A DNA stretch of 64,000 bases, taken from positions 42,982,672 to 43,046,671 of the forward strand of contig OX031063.1 of the NCBI GenBank assembly GCA_943736015.1. The letters run 5' to 3'. The first letter of the stretch is position 1; each line of letters opens with the position of its first letter. Positions 10,351 through 20,220 of the stretch are shown here, piece after piece. This DNA comes from Tridacna crocea. Taxonomy: Eukaryota; Mollusca; Bivalvia; Cardiida; Cardiidae. The notes beneath the pieces were generated by a model. It made no database searches. It was given only the letters and a program-made list of their open reading frames with translations, and had not been told where the DNA came from. The position numbers and the translations under genes were made by a program.

Positions 10351-10516
10351 AAATGAATCGCTCATAGTATAAAGTAATATAAAGCCGTAGATCCTGATGT
10401 TACATATCCCTACCTATATCTAGAAAATAGATTTGGTAAATGCTGGAATATTTACTACATGGCAACAATGTCAAACTGGTACACCAGTACTGAGAAGGTT
10501 AAACTTGTAAACATAC

Positions 10517-10717
10517 CAGGCTGCTGACCCCAAGTCCAACTGTCAATCATCGGACCTGAGGGTTTGAACTGTTCCTCGACTAGAGTCAGCCTATCTTGTT
10601 CCTCTTTATCCAGGGCAGCACAAGGTGGACAGTTACATCCATTGTTGGGGCCACAGTGTCCATCACAGCATGTACAGGACAATACTTTCATCCCACAGTA
10701 GTATTTCCCTGTCTTTC
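10517..10717 (-). CDS. HERC2: HERC2 exon with eight-cysteine motif
   Basis: Encodes GKTGKYYCGMKVLSCTCCDG, HCGPNNGCNCPPCAALDKEE, then QDRLTLVEEQF and GPMIDSWTWGQQP. The C-terminal part matches human KSILDSWVWGKQPD (recalled). The N-terminal part holds eight cysteines in 26 residues (spacing C-x6-C-x-C-C-x3-C-x5-C-x-C-x2-C) that I do not recall in human HERC2; it looks metal-binding or disulphide-stabilised, but no function is claimed. The acceptor is gttacag and the donor g|gtatgt. Partial copies of this exon's 5' end lie just upstream of it (10797-11130). Confidence 0.92.
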
Positions 10718-10796
10718 CTGTAACATACAAATAAAAAATGAGCACTGACATTTAATAAAGGGTCATAAAATGGTTTGAGAATGGACAGTAAATCCA

Positions 10797-11130
10797 TTTT
10801 GGGTCCACAGTATTCATCAAAACATGTATAGGACAAGACTTTCATCCCAAGTACCTCCCTGTCTTTCCTGTAACATACAAATACCTAGACAGTCATGGGC
10901 AAACACAAGGTTTGAGGGTAGGCAGTAAATTTGAGGTGTCTATCAATAGGTGCAGCACTAAGCTGTCATTCAAAAGAGGTATTGTCAAGTCTTTCCTGTA
11001 ACATAAAAATACCTAGACAGTCATGGGCAAACAAAAGGTTTGAGGGTAGACAGTAAATTTAGGGTGACTATTAACACGTGCAGCACTAAACTGTCATTTA
11101 ATTGCCAAGTCTTTCCTGTAACATGAAAAT
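10797..11130 (-). pseudogene. Decayed partial copies of the HERC2 cysteine exon
   Basis: 10797-10885 repeats, with substitutions and small deletions, the intron acceptor and first ~70 bp of the 10517-10717 exon (CCACAGT, CATCAnnnCATGTA, GACnnnACTTTCATCCCA, then CTGTCTTTCCTGTAACATAC). The acceptor segment GTCTTTCCTGTAACATA recurs at about 10990 and 11109, together with a shared stretch CCTAGACAGTCATGGGCAAA (10884, 11014). A weaker match lies at 12720-12765. The pattern is of stepwise tandem duplication of an exon edge. None looks usable as an exon. Confidence 0.7.
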
Positions 11131-11171
11131 TTGATAGCATATTGTAACTTATATATTAAAGGGCTTTCATA

Positions 11172-12674
11172 GTAGTGTTTATTCTAGAGCGGAATAGCAG
11201 GGCGCGCCGCCCTGCCCCTTTTTCACTCCGCCCTTCTGCCCTCGAATCTGTGAACACCCGCCCTGTTGCCCTTATCAAATACTTGTTTGTGTATTGTTCT
11301 GGTTTCAGAACAAACCACCGGGCTACATGGGCAAAAAACTCATCTTCAGTGTCTCGGCTCTGTCTCGTCAAGCTTGCACAGTCACAAAAAGTCGCCATAA
11401 ATTTCTTCCGACCTGACTATATCCATGAAATACAGCCAATCTAAGACTAAGGGTGACACTAATTATCCTTTATCAACTTCGTCAGTTAAGACAGGACAGC
11501 AGGGTGTTATAATCCTTCTACGTCATTAACTTGCTAAACCATCCCTTTATCCCTCGAAACCCTGACTTTTTTCCCCCACCGGTACTTTAACGTCTGCTAA
11601 TTTCTTTAAATGACGTCACACAATCAGTGAAATTTATCAATACTTGAATGGTTTTAAAATAAAGCTGAATTAGCTCTTATTGCAGCTGGAGATTATCATT
11701 CCGTATATTTTTTACATAAATTACAAGTATGGATGGTAAACCAAAGTTGCCAACTATCTTGAAAGTACTCGATGTTTGCTATTCAAGCATCGGCAATTTT
11801 TTTAAAGCAAAATCTGCATTGCAGTGTTCTATTTTTAGCAGTCTATTTATAGAATGGCTATGCAGTAGTACACTACTCCATCAGTAGGCCTGCCTACACA
11901 TTTTGTAATTCTTTCTATGTAATAATTAAGTTTTTTTTTATTTTTTTTAATCAAAATTATTGTCATTTCGTAAAACAGCTGAGAAGAAGGGTTTTTTTTT
12001 ATAACTACTCTGGACATTTTTTGTTATCTGACGAGAATGTAATAGAAAACAGCTATTTCCACAATATTATTATCCTACAAAATTTGCTAAAATGAGCAAT
12101 TATTGTACTACTTTAACTGAGCCAATTTTTCCTTTTTTTTCCTTCCTAGAATTATTATTTATAAATCCAAAACCGTTGTATTCTCATTACAAAGCAAATT
12201 AATAATTACCTCCCTTTTCTGAAAACCAACAAAATTATCAACAATTGATTTTAAGAGACATCAAAGGCAAGTCTAGTGGGTCAAAAATATGCATAAGTAT
12301 TTTATCTGTATAAATCTGTATTTATCAACTATCAAGAACTTTTATTCCATGCTACACCAGAAGTGTTACGGGTCTACTACATTAAAGCTAAGTCAGTGTG
12401 ACAGTGCATCATGGGATCATAAATTACATGGCAATCAAAACCTGTATAGTCAGATTGTGTTGCTTTGAGTCTATGAGTTGATAAGAATCTTTCCTTATTC
12501 TTTTCTTTAATATGCAATTCATATCCAAAGTTATAGTTAGAACTTGTTTCGAAAAGAGTGAAGGACACTGATTTGCCTTAATCTGATATGAGAAGTCATT
12601 CAACAAGGCAATGTTCCTCCCTGCCCCTTTTTCCTGCCTCCCTGCCCTTTTGCCTGGTCTAGAATAATCACTAC
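11172..12674. mobile_element. TIR element, 1.5 kb, non-autonomous
   Basis: Left end GTAGTGTTTATTCTAGA and right end (reverse) GTAGTGATTATTCTAGA form 17-bp inverted repeats with one mismatch. ATA flanks both sides (possible 3-bp target duplication). A strong hairpin GCAGGGCGCGCCGCCCTGC lies just inside the left end. The body is AT-rich with no transposase frame. A diverged second copy lies at 60352-61424, which confirms it is a mobile repeat. Superfamily uncertain (PIF/Harbinger would fit a 3-bp duplication). Confidence 0.72.
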
Positions 12675-12956
12675 ATAGTGCCGATCAAAATTAGTTAGGG
12701 TATCATTAATTTTCCTCTCCACAGTAGTATTTCCTTGTCTTTCTTGTAAAATACAAATGCATTGACATATAATTATGTACTGAGCGGTAATTCAGGCTTA
12801 TTCAGCCTTATGGCTGGTTAGCCAGTGAACCTGTTGAAGACCTTGTGGAATTGTTTTTACCTTTACCTAAACTTTTTGAAATAAAGTTCTGTGTTTAGAG
12901 AGGAATAAAGTCTGTGGTATTGTAGCAATGACAGAAAAAGATAGGCCCAGCTGGAT

Positions 12957-13186
12957 TTAACTTTACCAAACAACAAAATTTTAGACCTGTCCAAATTGAA
13001 AGCATTTTCAGATGACAAAATAAACATGACTCAAAAACTAAACCTTGACATTAGAAGGGTAGAAAAAATTGTGGGAAAAGGAGAAAATGCTGGTTACCAG
13101 CATTTTCTCCTTTTTCCATCATGTTTTCAGAGGGCTTCTTCCTCTGGTTTAAAAAAAAAAACCTGGGATTGTTTGGTAAAGATTTA
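12957..13186 (+). repeat. Hairpin MITE, family A
   Basis: TTAA to TTAA. Inner hairpin intact; the right arm has a run of A (13150-13160). Confidence 0.9.
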
Positions 13187-13508
13187 AAACACATCACCAC
13201 TGGATTACTAGCACTGATGTTTTAAACTGAGCTCCCTGCCTAGGTGCAAATAACATTAGTTGTAAAGATAATTTTAACCTTAAAAAAAAAAAACTACTTT
13301 AACAAAGAGCTTTAATCAAGATAAGTCTGCACAGAAGATGTACCCTGCCCTGAGATCAACACTGATAATTCACTGAAATTCTTGTACAGATAGCTGTTAA
13401 GTTAAAAGGGAAGTTTTTCCTTGGAATTGAAAGTAGAATGAACCATTTGACTGCCATGTCTGCCACATAAGTGATTTTTCACAATACAAAAACAATGTTT
13501 TGTTGTAT

Positions 13509-13600
13509 TTGGTTGGTTGATTGGTTGGTTGGCTGGCTGGTTGGTTGGTTGGTTGGTTGGTTGGTTGGTTGGTTGATTGATTGATTGATTGATTGATCAA
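13509..13600. repeat. (GGTT)n / (GATT)n microsatellite
   Basis: About 15 tetranucleotide units of TTGG followed by six of TTGA. The read-through open frame on the minus strand (NQPT repeats) is not a gene. Confidence 0.95.
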
Positions 13601-13838
13601 GTCACTCATTAGACTGAGGTCTCTATATTTAGACTTTCTAATCTTCAAGATTTCTGAGTTAACTGAATTATAAGGATGACCAACTCAGAATCTTGTATAT
13701 GTGCCAGATTGCTGTAAAAATACCCTGTTCTGATTCTAATTACACATGGTAAACATCCTGGAGTTCATAAATTCTTAACCTAGGGGAAAAAAACAATACA
13801 TGTCAGTTCTTATTAAACTTCATTCAAACCATCTGACC

Positions 13839-14322
13839 ATACCTTCACCCTTCATCAAAAAAGGAAAGTTTAGACTCATCCAAATTAACCCATTACCACA
13901 CAATCCTTACATTTAATGACCCTGAGAAAGAAGCCTTTTGAAAACACTGTGGGAAAAGGAGAAAATGTTGGTAACCAGCATTTTCTCCTTTTCCCACAAT
14001 GTTTTCTACTCTTCACAACACAAATTTCAAATTTTCAGTCAATCTTTTATGTCATCTGCAAATGCTTTTGATTTGGACAGCCTAAAATATTGTCATTTGG
14101 TAACAAGTTAAAAGCATTTTCCAGACGACAAATTCAACATTCAACTGATGGAACTAGTTTCTGAAGAAGAAGACAAAAATTTGGTAAAGGGAGTAAAATA
14201 CTGGTCACCAACGTTATTTTTTCCTTTCACCACAATAGTTTTTAGACCCTACTTTCCAAGCTAGCTCACTCATTCTGGGCCTTACTTTCCCAGTTCACTT
14301 CAACATGGGATTGTTTAGTATA
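13839..14322 (+). repeat. Outer family A MITE split by another MITE
   Basis: Left part 13839-13888 ends CTCATCCAAATTAA; right part resumes TTAAAAGCATTTTCCAGACG at 14108. Together they restore the family A order CCAAATTgAAAGCATTTgCAGACG around a TTAA created by a g-to-a change. The right part is diverged. Confidence 0.75.
13885..14111 (-). repeat. Hairpin MITE, family A (inserted in another copy)
   Basis: Complete copy lying exactly between duplicated TTAA within the outer copy 13839-14322, so TTAA is the target duplication. Confidence 0.9.
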
Positions 14323-14543
14323 CTACAAAAGTCAAGACGAATTTCCCATCACCAGATAATACCACAGACCACTTCCTGTTCAGAAAAGAGAAACTCTTTC
14401 TCTTAGCCTACAGACAACAAGGTTGTTTTTTTTGTTCTATAGCAATAAGACTAAGTTTTGAAAACATTGCATGGAAAAGAGAAATTCATTGTGATGCCCT
14501 ATTTCTCATATTGTCATACAGTTGTTGTCTGTTTGCACCTTAT

Positions 14544-14772
14544 TTAACTTTACCAAACAACAGAATTATAGACTGGTCCAAAATTCAAAGCATTTTTAGG
14601 CGAAAAAATAAATGTGGCTGAAAAACTGAAATATGGTCTGGGTAGGGTAGAAAATATGGTGGGAAAAGTAGAAAATGCTGGTGACCAGCATTATTCTCCT
14701 TTTTCCACCATGTTTTCAAAAGGATTCTTTTTCAGGGTAGTTAAAAGTCGGGATTGTTTAGTAAAGGGTTAA
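14544..14772 (+). repeat. Hairpin MITE, family A
   Basis: Complete. Loop altered to GCTGGTGACCAGC. Confidence 0.88.
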
Positions 14773-14845
14773 TGCCAATTTCAACATTGTAAATCTTTAG
14801 TTTTATGTGGTGGCAGTAAGTGCACCAGTCTAAGCATTCTAAGAA

Positions 14846-14923
14846 TTTCTTTTACCAGCACTGTTTTCAGAAGGCTTCTTCCTCTGGGTCGTAAAAATCA
14901 GGGATTGTTTGGTAATGGGTTAA
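14846..14923 (+). repeat. Right-half family A MITE
   Basis: Only the right arm, from ACCAGCACTGTTTTCAG to GGTAATGGGTTAA. Confidence 0.75.
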
Positions 14924-14993
14924 CAATTTTGTTGTGTAGCAAGCAGTTTCATGCAGTGATAAAGTTGTCAGACTCTGGCAAGCAATGCAACGC

Positions 14994-15221
14994 TTAACCC
15001 TTCCCCAAACGATAAATTTTGGACCCTTCCAAACCATAAAAGTTTGCAGACCACAATTTTTGATTTGGAGAAAATGGCAGAAAGTTCTCAAAAAGGGTAG
15101 AAAACACTGTGGGAAAAGGAGAAATTGCTCGTAACGAGCAATTTCTCCTTTTCCCACAGTGTTTTCAAAAGACTTTTACTGCAGACACGAAAAAACCAGG
15201 GCTTGTTTGGGAAAGGGTTAA
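14994..15221 (+). repeat. Hairpin MITE, family B
   Basis: Complete B copy with a perfect hairpin. Shares TTAA 15218-15221 with the family A copy that follows (GGGAAAGGG-TTAA-CCCTTTCCC). Confidence 0.93.
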
Positions 15222-15446
15222 CCCTTTCCCAAACTATCCCTGGTTTTTACGTGTCTAGAAAAGTAGCCTTTTGAAAACACTGTGGGAAAAGGAGAAAATG
15301 CTGGTAACCAGCATTTTCTCCTTTTCCCACAATGTTTTCTACTCTATCATAGACAAAAATCATCTTTTCAGCAAGAGTTGAATTGTCGTCTGCAAATGCT
15401 TTCAATTTGGTATAGCCCAAAAGTTTGTTGTTTGGGAAAGGGTTAA
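15218..15446 (-). repeat. Hairpin MITE, family A with B-like ends
   Basis: Termini CCCTTTCCCAAAC are those of family B, but the core is A-type (AATGCTGGTAACCAGCATT). This is an A/B intermediate or chimera. Confidence 0.9.
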
Positions 15447-15707
15447 AAATACCCTGCATACTCCTCTTGGAGAATATTTCTACATCATATCGTAACAAGA
15501 GGATTTGTTGAATAGCATACATATTTCCAGTTTCAGTGAGAACAATCTTGTCTCTGAATCCCTCATTTCTGTTTGAAAAGACTATTACATGCTTTCAACA
15601 TTGTTGTCTGTTATGTTTACAGTCCTACATAGAAGCCCAATTTCTCGGAAAATCCCAGATTCTGGTGAACTGTTACCCTGTCAGGTAGTCTCAATAATGA
15701 GATGCTC

Positions 15708-15800
15708 CGGTGATCTTTTTCATATTTGGACATTTACTGTACACCAGAGGCGACCCGTCAATAAGTAACATCGCCTTTGGGGACAGTTATCTGTATGTAC
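15708..15800. repeat. Dispersed repeat, also at 62.5 kb
   Basis: CTTTTTCATATTTGGACAT, then CCAGnnGCGACCCGTC and ATCGCCTTTGGGGACAGTTA. The same order recurs at 62494-62580 with about 80-85% identity by eye. Confidence 0.75.
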
Positions 15801-15995
15801 TACCCTGTCAGGTACCCTGATGGGACAGTAGTCAAAGTATAATTCATTGTACTAGAATATAATTACTCCCAATCAGTCTGACCAAAAATTCTATTCTCTG
15901 GGTCATTGTGTGAAACTTGATCATAAAACTGATAAGCCTTGTTTATGTGATAGCTTGCCTGTCCTGAGTTTACAAGTACAATACAGCTTAGTTGT

Positions 15996-16200
15996 CTTGC
16001 GTGGCTCGGGGTAAAGCGTAGGACTTGCAACCTGAAGGCCTTGGTTCAATCCTCACTAGAAGCACTGAAACTTTCAAGGAAGGGTTCTTGGACATGGCAC
16101 TTCAGAGCCTTTGCATAGTACTGGTAAAACCCCAGACATACATGAATTAGAGAGTTGTTGCCATGGATGTTGAAAACTGTAAGACAATTTATCAATCAAC
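15996..16200 (+). mobile_element. tRNA-derived SINE
   Basis: An A-box-like GTGGCTCGGGG (about 16001) and a B box GGTTCAATCC (16043-16052) followed by a tRNA-unrelated tail (CTTGGACATGGCACTTCAGA). Same family as 25927-26165. Not a functional tRNA: no cloverleaf closes. Confidence 0.7.
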
Positions 16201-16389
16201 AATACGTTTCAAAGGGCAGGCAAATACCTCTGTTAATTCTAAATCAATCAAAATTTAATCAAAATTTCCATTGCACAGTGGCATGAGAAATTTTTTTTTC
16301 CATCCTTTGCTTAAACCTTTTTAACTCTCTCAATAACTTTGTTCGTTTCTTTCTTTGTGCAAGACTTCACATACCTAACCTACAAACAT

Positions 16390-16594
16390 TTTTACTCTTT
16401 GACTAGCGACATGTTAGACTTGTTCAAATTGAAAGCATTTACAAAACTGATTACAATTTCAATGAGGTTCAAATGACTGGAATTTTTCTCTAAGTGAAAA
16501 AGAAAGTACTGTGCAAAATGGAGAAAATGCAGGTTACCAGCATTTCTCCTTTATCTGCAAAAATTTCAATACACTTCTCTTGCTAAGTCTTTAA
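16390..16594 (+). repeat. Diverged family A MITE
   Basis: Weak ends; core GAAAATGCAGGTTACCAGCATTTC. Its right TTAA (16591-16594) is shared with the next copy. Confidence 0.65.
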
Positions 16595-16817
16595 CCCATT
16601 ACCACATAATCCCTACTTTTGACGCCCCTAAGAAAGAAGCCTTTTGAAAACACTATGGAAAAAGGAGAAAATGCTGGTAACCAGCATTTTCTCCTTTTCC
16701 CACAGTGTTTTCTACCCTTCCCAGAACAAATTTCTGTTTTTAAGTCACCTTTATTTGTCGTCTGCAAATGCTTTCAATTTGGACCAATCTAAAATTTCTC
16801 GTGTGGTAAAGAGTTTA
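16591..16817 (-). repeat. Hairpin MITE, family A
   Basis: Complete, with an intact hairpin (stem base AACACT/AGTGTT). Confidence 0.9.
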
Positions 16818-16886
16818 AGCTCTACTTCAGAAGTACGTGAAAAAATACTGACAAATGACTTGGGTCATATTCAGCAGACAGTATTA

Positions 16887-17026
16887 GTTGTACGGTCAGG
16901 TGGCAGGGGACTTGGAAACTTGTTCACGGTTGTGGTTAATCATGTCGCCTCGAGTAGGCTCAGGGCGACATGATTCACCATAGCCGTGAACAAGTTTCCA
17001 AGTCCCCTGCCACCTGACCGTACAAC
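16887..17026. repeat. Long inverted repeat (~63-bp arms)
   Basis: GTTGTACGGTCAGGTGGCAG starts the left arm; CTGCCACCTGACCGTACAAC ends the right. Arms are nearly perfect except GTTGTGGTTA/CACCATAGC in the middle; the loop is about 14 nt (tcgagtaggctcag). It ends six bases before the TIR of the next element. Confidence 0.92.
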
Positions 17027-17032
17027 GAATTT

Positions 17033-17616
17033 ATTATACTGCAAAGTTTTACCCTTTCAAAGCGCGTTAAGCGAAATTTTCCTGTATTATAATCTCACGA
17101 ATCGAGTATGCTGACAAAACAAAAATTCCCTTCTGAGTGCCCCAATTCAATGAAAACTGACGTCACTGGAAACTGACGTCACGAATACATGCAGTTTGGT
17201 GTATAAATGTGCAGTCTGGTGATCGATCGACGCTGCCATTTTGGATGTTGTGTTGCACGTGCAGTGATGTTTACGGGGCACTCAAAAGGGAAACTGGCTT
17301 TACCTGGTTTTTGCCTGTATTATAATCTCACGAATCGAGTATGCTGACAAAACAAAAATTCCCTTCTGAGTGCCCCAATTCAATGAAAACTGACGTCACT
17401 GGAAACTGACGTCACGAATACATGCAGTTTGGTGTATAAATGTGCAGTCTGGTGATCGATCGACGCTGCCATTTTGGATGTTGTGTTGCACGTGCAGTGA
17501 TGTTTACGGGGCACTCAAAAGGGAAACTGGCTTTACCTGGTTTTTGCCAGGGAACATGACATATGTTCCCGGCATGTTAACCAATCAGATCACAAGAAAT
17601 TTCTTTGCAGTATAAT
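17033..17616. mobile_element. 584-bp TIR-bounded block with exact tandem duplication
   Basis: Bounded by perfect 14-bp inverted repeats ATTATACTGCAAAG / CTTTGCAGTATAAT. The interior is a 233-bp unit present twice with no difference that I can see (17081-17313, 17314-17546), followed by GGGAACATGACATATGTTCC, an imperfect palindrome. No clear target duplication. Confidence 0.75.
17081..17546 (+). promoter_or_regulatory. Duplicated promoter-like module (2 x 233 bp)
   Basis: Each unit has two perfect CRE palindromes TGACGTCA about 16 bp apart, then GTGTATAAATG about 40 bp on (TATA-like), GCCATTTTGGAT (YY1-like) and GCACGTGC (E-box). Order and spacing suit a CREB-driven core promoter pointing right, but no open frame or donor was found downstream. 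Function is inferred only. Confidence 0.45.
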
Positions 17617-17650
17617 GATAACTGTTGGAAAGGTTTTATTATGTATCAGC

Positions 17651-17832
17651 CCTTGTCTTGCTAAACAGAAGAAATGAAACTCTCAAGCCAATAGAAATAA
17701 CCCAAATTCTCCTATTTCAAAGATATCTTCCTATTGGACAGTATAGAATCAAAATTAGACTGCACGTTCTGTGGAATCTGATCTTGATCTTTGCTGTCCG
17801 CAAGAGATTGGTGAGTCACCCTTAGAAGACTC
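17651..17832 (+). repeat. Hairpin repeat family D
   Basis: Full-length-like copy: GAAATGAAACTCTCAAGCC, core TTAGACTGCACGTTCTGTGG (right arm mutated), GTGAGTCACCCTTAGAAG. Confidence 0.7.
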
Positions 17833-18054
17833 AGGTTTAGGTTTTATAGGCCTACCAGGTATGTTTGCCAACAATCAAGTGCCTGTGGTCAATAAACAGG
17901 AGGGAATTAGAAAAGAGTAATAACTCATACATATTTTCCTGTGCTTTAGTTCTCAGTGAAGGTAAAATATGGCACTTAAAGATAATTTGTAAACATTTTC
18001 CTCAAAATTACTTCATGCCATCTTGCTACTGTCTTGTTCCTTTGCCACAACATT

Positions 18055-18177
18055 CTAAGTTTTAACGACTACAAGAAAAATGCTTTTGAAAATGCTTTTC
18101 TCCTTTTCTTACAATGTTTTCTACCTTTTCAAGAAAATACACTATCACTTGAAAAACATCTGATTTTTTGTCTTTAA
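18055..18177 (-). repeat. Family A MITE piece (hairpin collapsed)
   Basis: TTTTAACGACTACAAG...AAATGCTTTTCTCC: left arm and right stem joined, loop missing. The following TTAA is shared with the next copy. Confidence 0.6.
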
Positions 18178-18391
18178 CTCTTTACCAAATGACAAAATTT
18201 GGACAAGTCCAAATTGAAAGCACTTTCAGATAACAAAATAAATGTGAATCAAAAACTGAATTTTGATTTTGGAAGGGTAGAAAACAAAGAAGTGGGAAAA
18301 GGAGAAAATGCTGGTTACCAGCATTTTCTCCTCTTCAAAAACATTCCTTCTCAGAGTCGTTAAAAGTTGGGATTGTGTGGTAAAGAGTTAA
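18174..18391 (+). repeat. Hairpin MITE, family A
   Basis: Complete ends. The hairpin's right stem is shortened (CTCCTCTTCAAAAACATT). Confidence 0.85.
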
Positions 18392-18639
18392 ATTCTTGGC
18401 AAAACTGGCAAATCTAAAATTTTGCCATGCAGTAAAGAGTTATATAACTTTCTGGTACATTTTCTGCCTGGAATAAGACTTAGATCCTTGTAGTTGTAGA
18501 CTTGTTTTGAATTCCAGGCTACAATGAAAGAGCAAAGTGATTCTTCAGTCATCCTCCCTGTGTGATACCTAATTGGTGAATTAACAAACTTGATGATGTA
18601 CGTCATCTTAGATTCTCTATCAAGTGCCGTCTATTAAGC

Positions 18640-18851
18640 CTAAACCCATTACCCTACAATCCCTACTTTTAACGACCCTGAGAAAGAAGCCTGTAGATAA
18701 CATTGTGGGAAAAGGAGAAAATGCTGGTCCCACAATGTTTTCTACCCTTCACAAAACAAATTTCAAATTTTCAGTCAATTTTGTTTTGTCATCTGCATTA
18801 ATGCTTTCGATTTGGACAAACCTAAAATTTTATCGTTTGGTAACCAGTTAA
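18640..18851 (-). repeat. Family A MITE lacking one hairpin arm
   Basis: Left arm reads to GAAAATGCTGG and continues directly with TCCCACAATGTTTTC: most of the right arm is missing, a typical hairpin-loss deletion. Confidence 0.85.
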
Positions 18852-18853
18852 GC

Positions 18854-19082
18854 CTTACCCCTTTACTCCATAGATACTCATTTCTAGGCATTGCTTGTAG
18901 GAGCCTTTGGAAATCATTGTGGCAAAAGATGAAGTTGCTCGTCACAAATAATTTCACTTTTTGTCACAATGTTTTCTATGCTATCAAAAGGTGCCATATA
19001 CATATAAGAAACAGCTTCATCCTTTCTGTTATTTAGGGTCAATTAGAGATACCATAGAAATGCCTTATGGGGTAAAGGGTTG
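18854..19082 (+). repeat. Hairpin MITE, family C (diverged)
   Basis: Ends recognisable (CCCCTTTACTCCATAG; GGGGTAAAGGGTTGA). Core mutated to TTGCTCGTCACAAATAATTT. Confidence 0.85.
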
Positions 19083-19214
19083 AGGCCTACAAAAGTATTT
19101 GTGTTTAGGGTTTCCTGATCCTAGTTTGAAAATGCTCCAGACTCTAAACTTTTTCCACTATGATTGGAAAAAAAATCCTATCCGATGTGATTTGGGTATG
19201 TGGTCCAGATAAAA

Positions 19215-19495
19215 AGTTTCAGGGGTTGGTTGGTTGTATTGGGGTTTAATGCCACTTTAACAGCTAAGGTCATATCATGGCGGTCGGTGACACACATGTG
19301 TTTCCTGGTTTTCTCATATCAGTATCAACACAACTTTCTTTCCAAAGCCAGCAGCTACTTTTCTCACATGCTTCAGCAGAGGTGAGAGGCGAAAGTACGC
19401 CGGAAAGAAAGTTCCCCTCAACCAGGTATCGCAGTTTCAGGGGAAAAAATTCCTACCAACCTACCTACAGCATCTCCGAGTGAGACTCTAAAAGC
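19215..19495. repeat. Mollusc-type interspersed repeat (unclassified)
   Basis: GGGGTTTAATGCCACTTTAA, then CATATCATGGCGGTCGG, resembles the GTTTAACGCC...ATGGCGG repeats I know from molluscs. Contains TAGCAGTTTCAGGGGAAAAA-like unique tail. Boundaries approximate. Confidence 0.45.
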
Positions 19496-19512
19496 ATACT
19501 AGTATATTTTCT

Positions 19513-19741
19513 GTTAGGCCTTATCACACAATCACAAGTTTTAATGATCCTGAGAAAGAAGGCTTTAGAGAAAATAGTGGAAAAAGAAGAATGTGCTGGC
19601 AACCAGCATGTTCTTCTTTTTCCACAATTTTTCCTAACCTTTTAATTTTTTTTTTCCAATTTTTGAGTCACATTTAATATGCCATCTGCAAATGCTTTCA
19701 ATTTGGAGAAGTCTGAAATTTTGCTGTTTGGTAAACAGTTG
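19513..19741 (-). repeat. Hairpin MITE, family A
   Basis: Both stem arms carry GGAAAAAGAAGAA / TTCTTCTTTTTCC instead of the usual GGGAAAAGGAGAA: paired changes. Confidence 0.85.
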
Positions 19742-19969
19742 GATATTCTCTAAGCAAAGTCTTTTTACCTGTGATTTTTTTCTAAATCCATATCAATTTT
19801 CTGATCACAAATGATAAGAAATCATTTTTCCTCTCTTGTAATGTTTAAAATGTTTTTTACCACTTATTTTCTTGAAAATTTTCCCACAGCATATTGACTG
19901 CATTATCTGATTCATCTAATTCTGCATTGAATAGGGGAATAAATTCACTTTTAAAACTTTTTTCCATAG

Positions 19970-20182
19970 ATGAGTCCTGGTTTTTATGACCCTGGGAAGG
20001 AAACCTTTTGAAAACCTTGTGGGAAAAAGAAAAATGCTGGTAACCAGCATTTTTTCCTTTTCCCACAAGGTTTTCTACCCTTTCAGAGACAAATTTCATA
20101 CATCTAGACACTTTAAATTTGTCGTCTGCATATTTTTTCAATATGGACCAGTCTATCATTTTGTCGTTTGGTAAACAGTTAA
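19970..20182 (-). repeat. Hairpin MITE, family A
   Basis: Both arms changed from ACATTGTGGG/CCCACAATGT to ACCTTGTGGG/CCCACAAGGT, a clear compensatory pair. Left terminus replaced. Confidence 0.85.
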
Positions 20183-20220
20183 TTTAACATATTTTCATAT
20201 CTTCATATCTTCAGCAGTTG

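Noticed and set aside
13397-13648. NQPT-repeat protein on the minus strand
   Set aside because: Translation of a (GGTT)n microsatellite.
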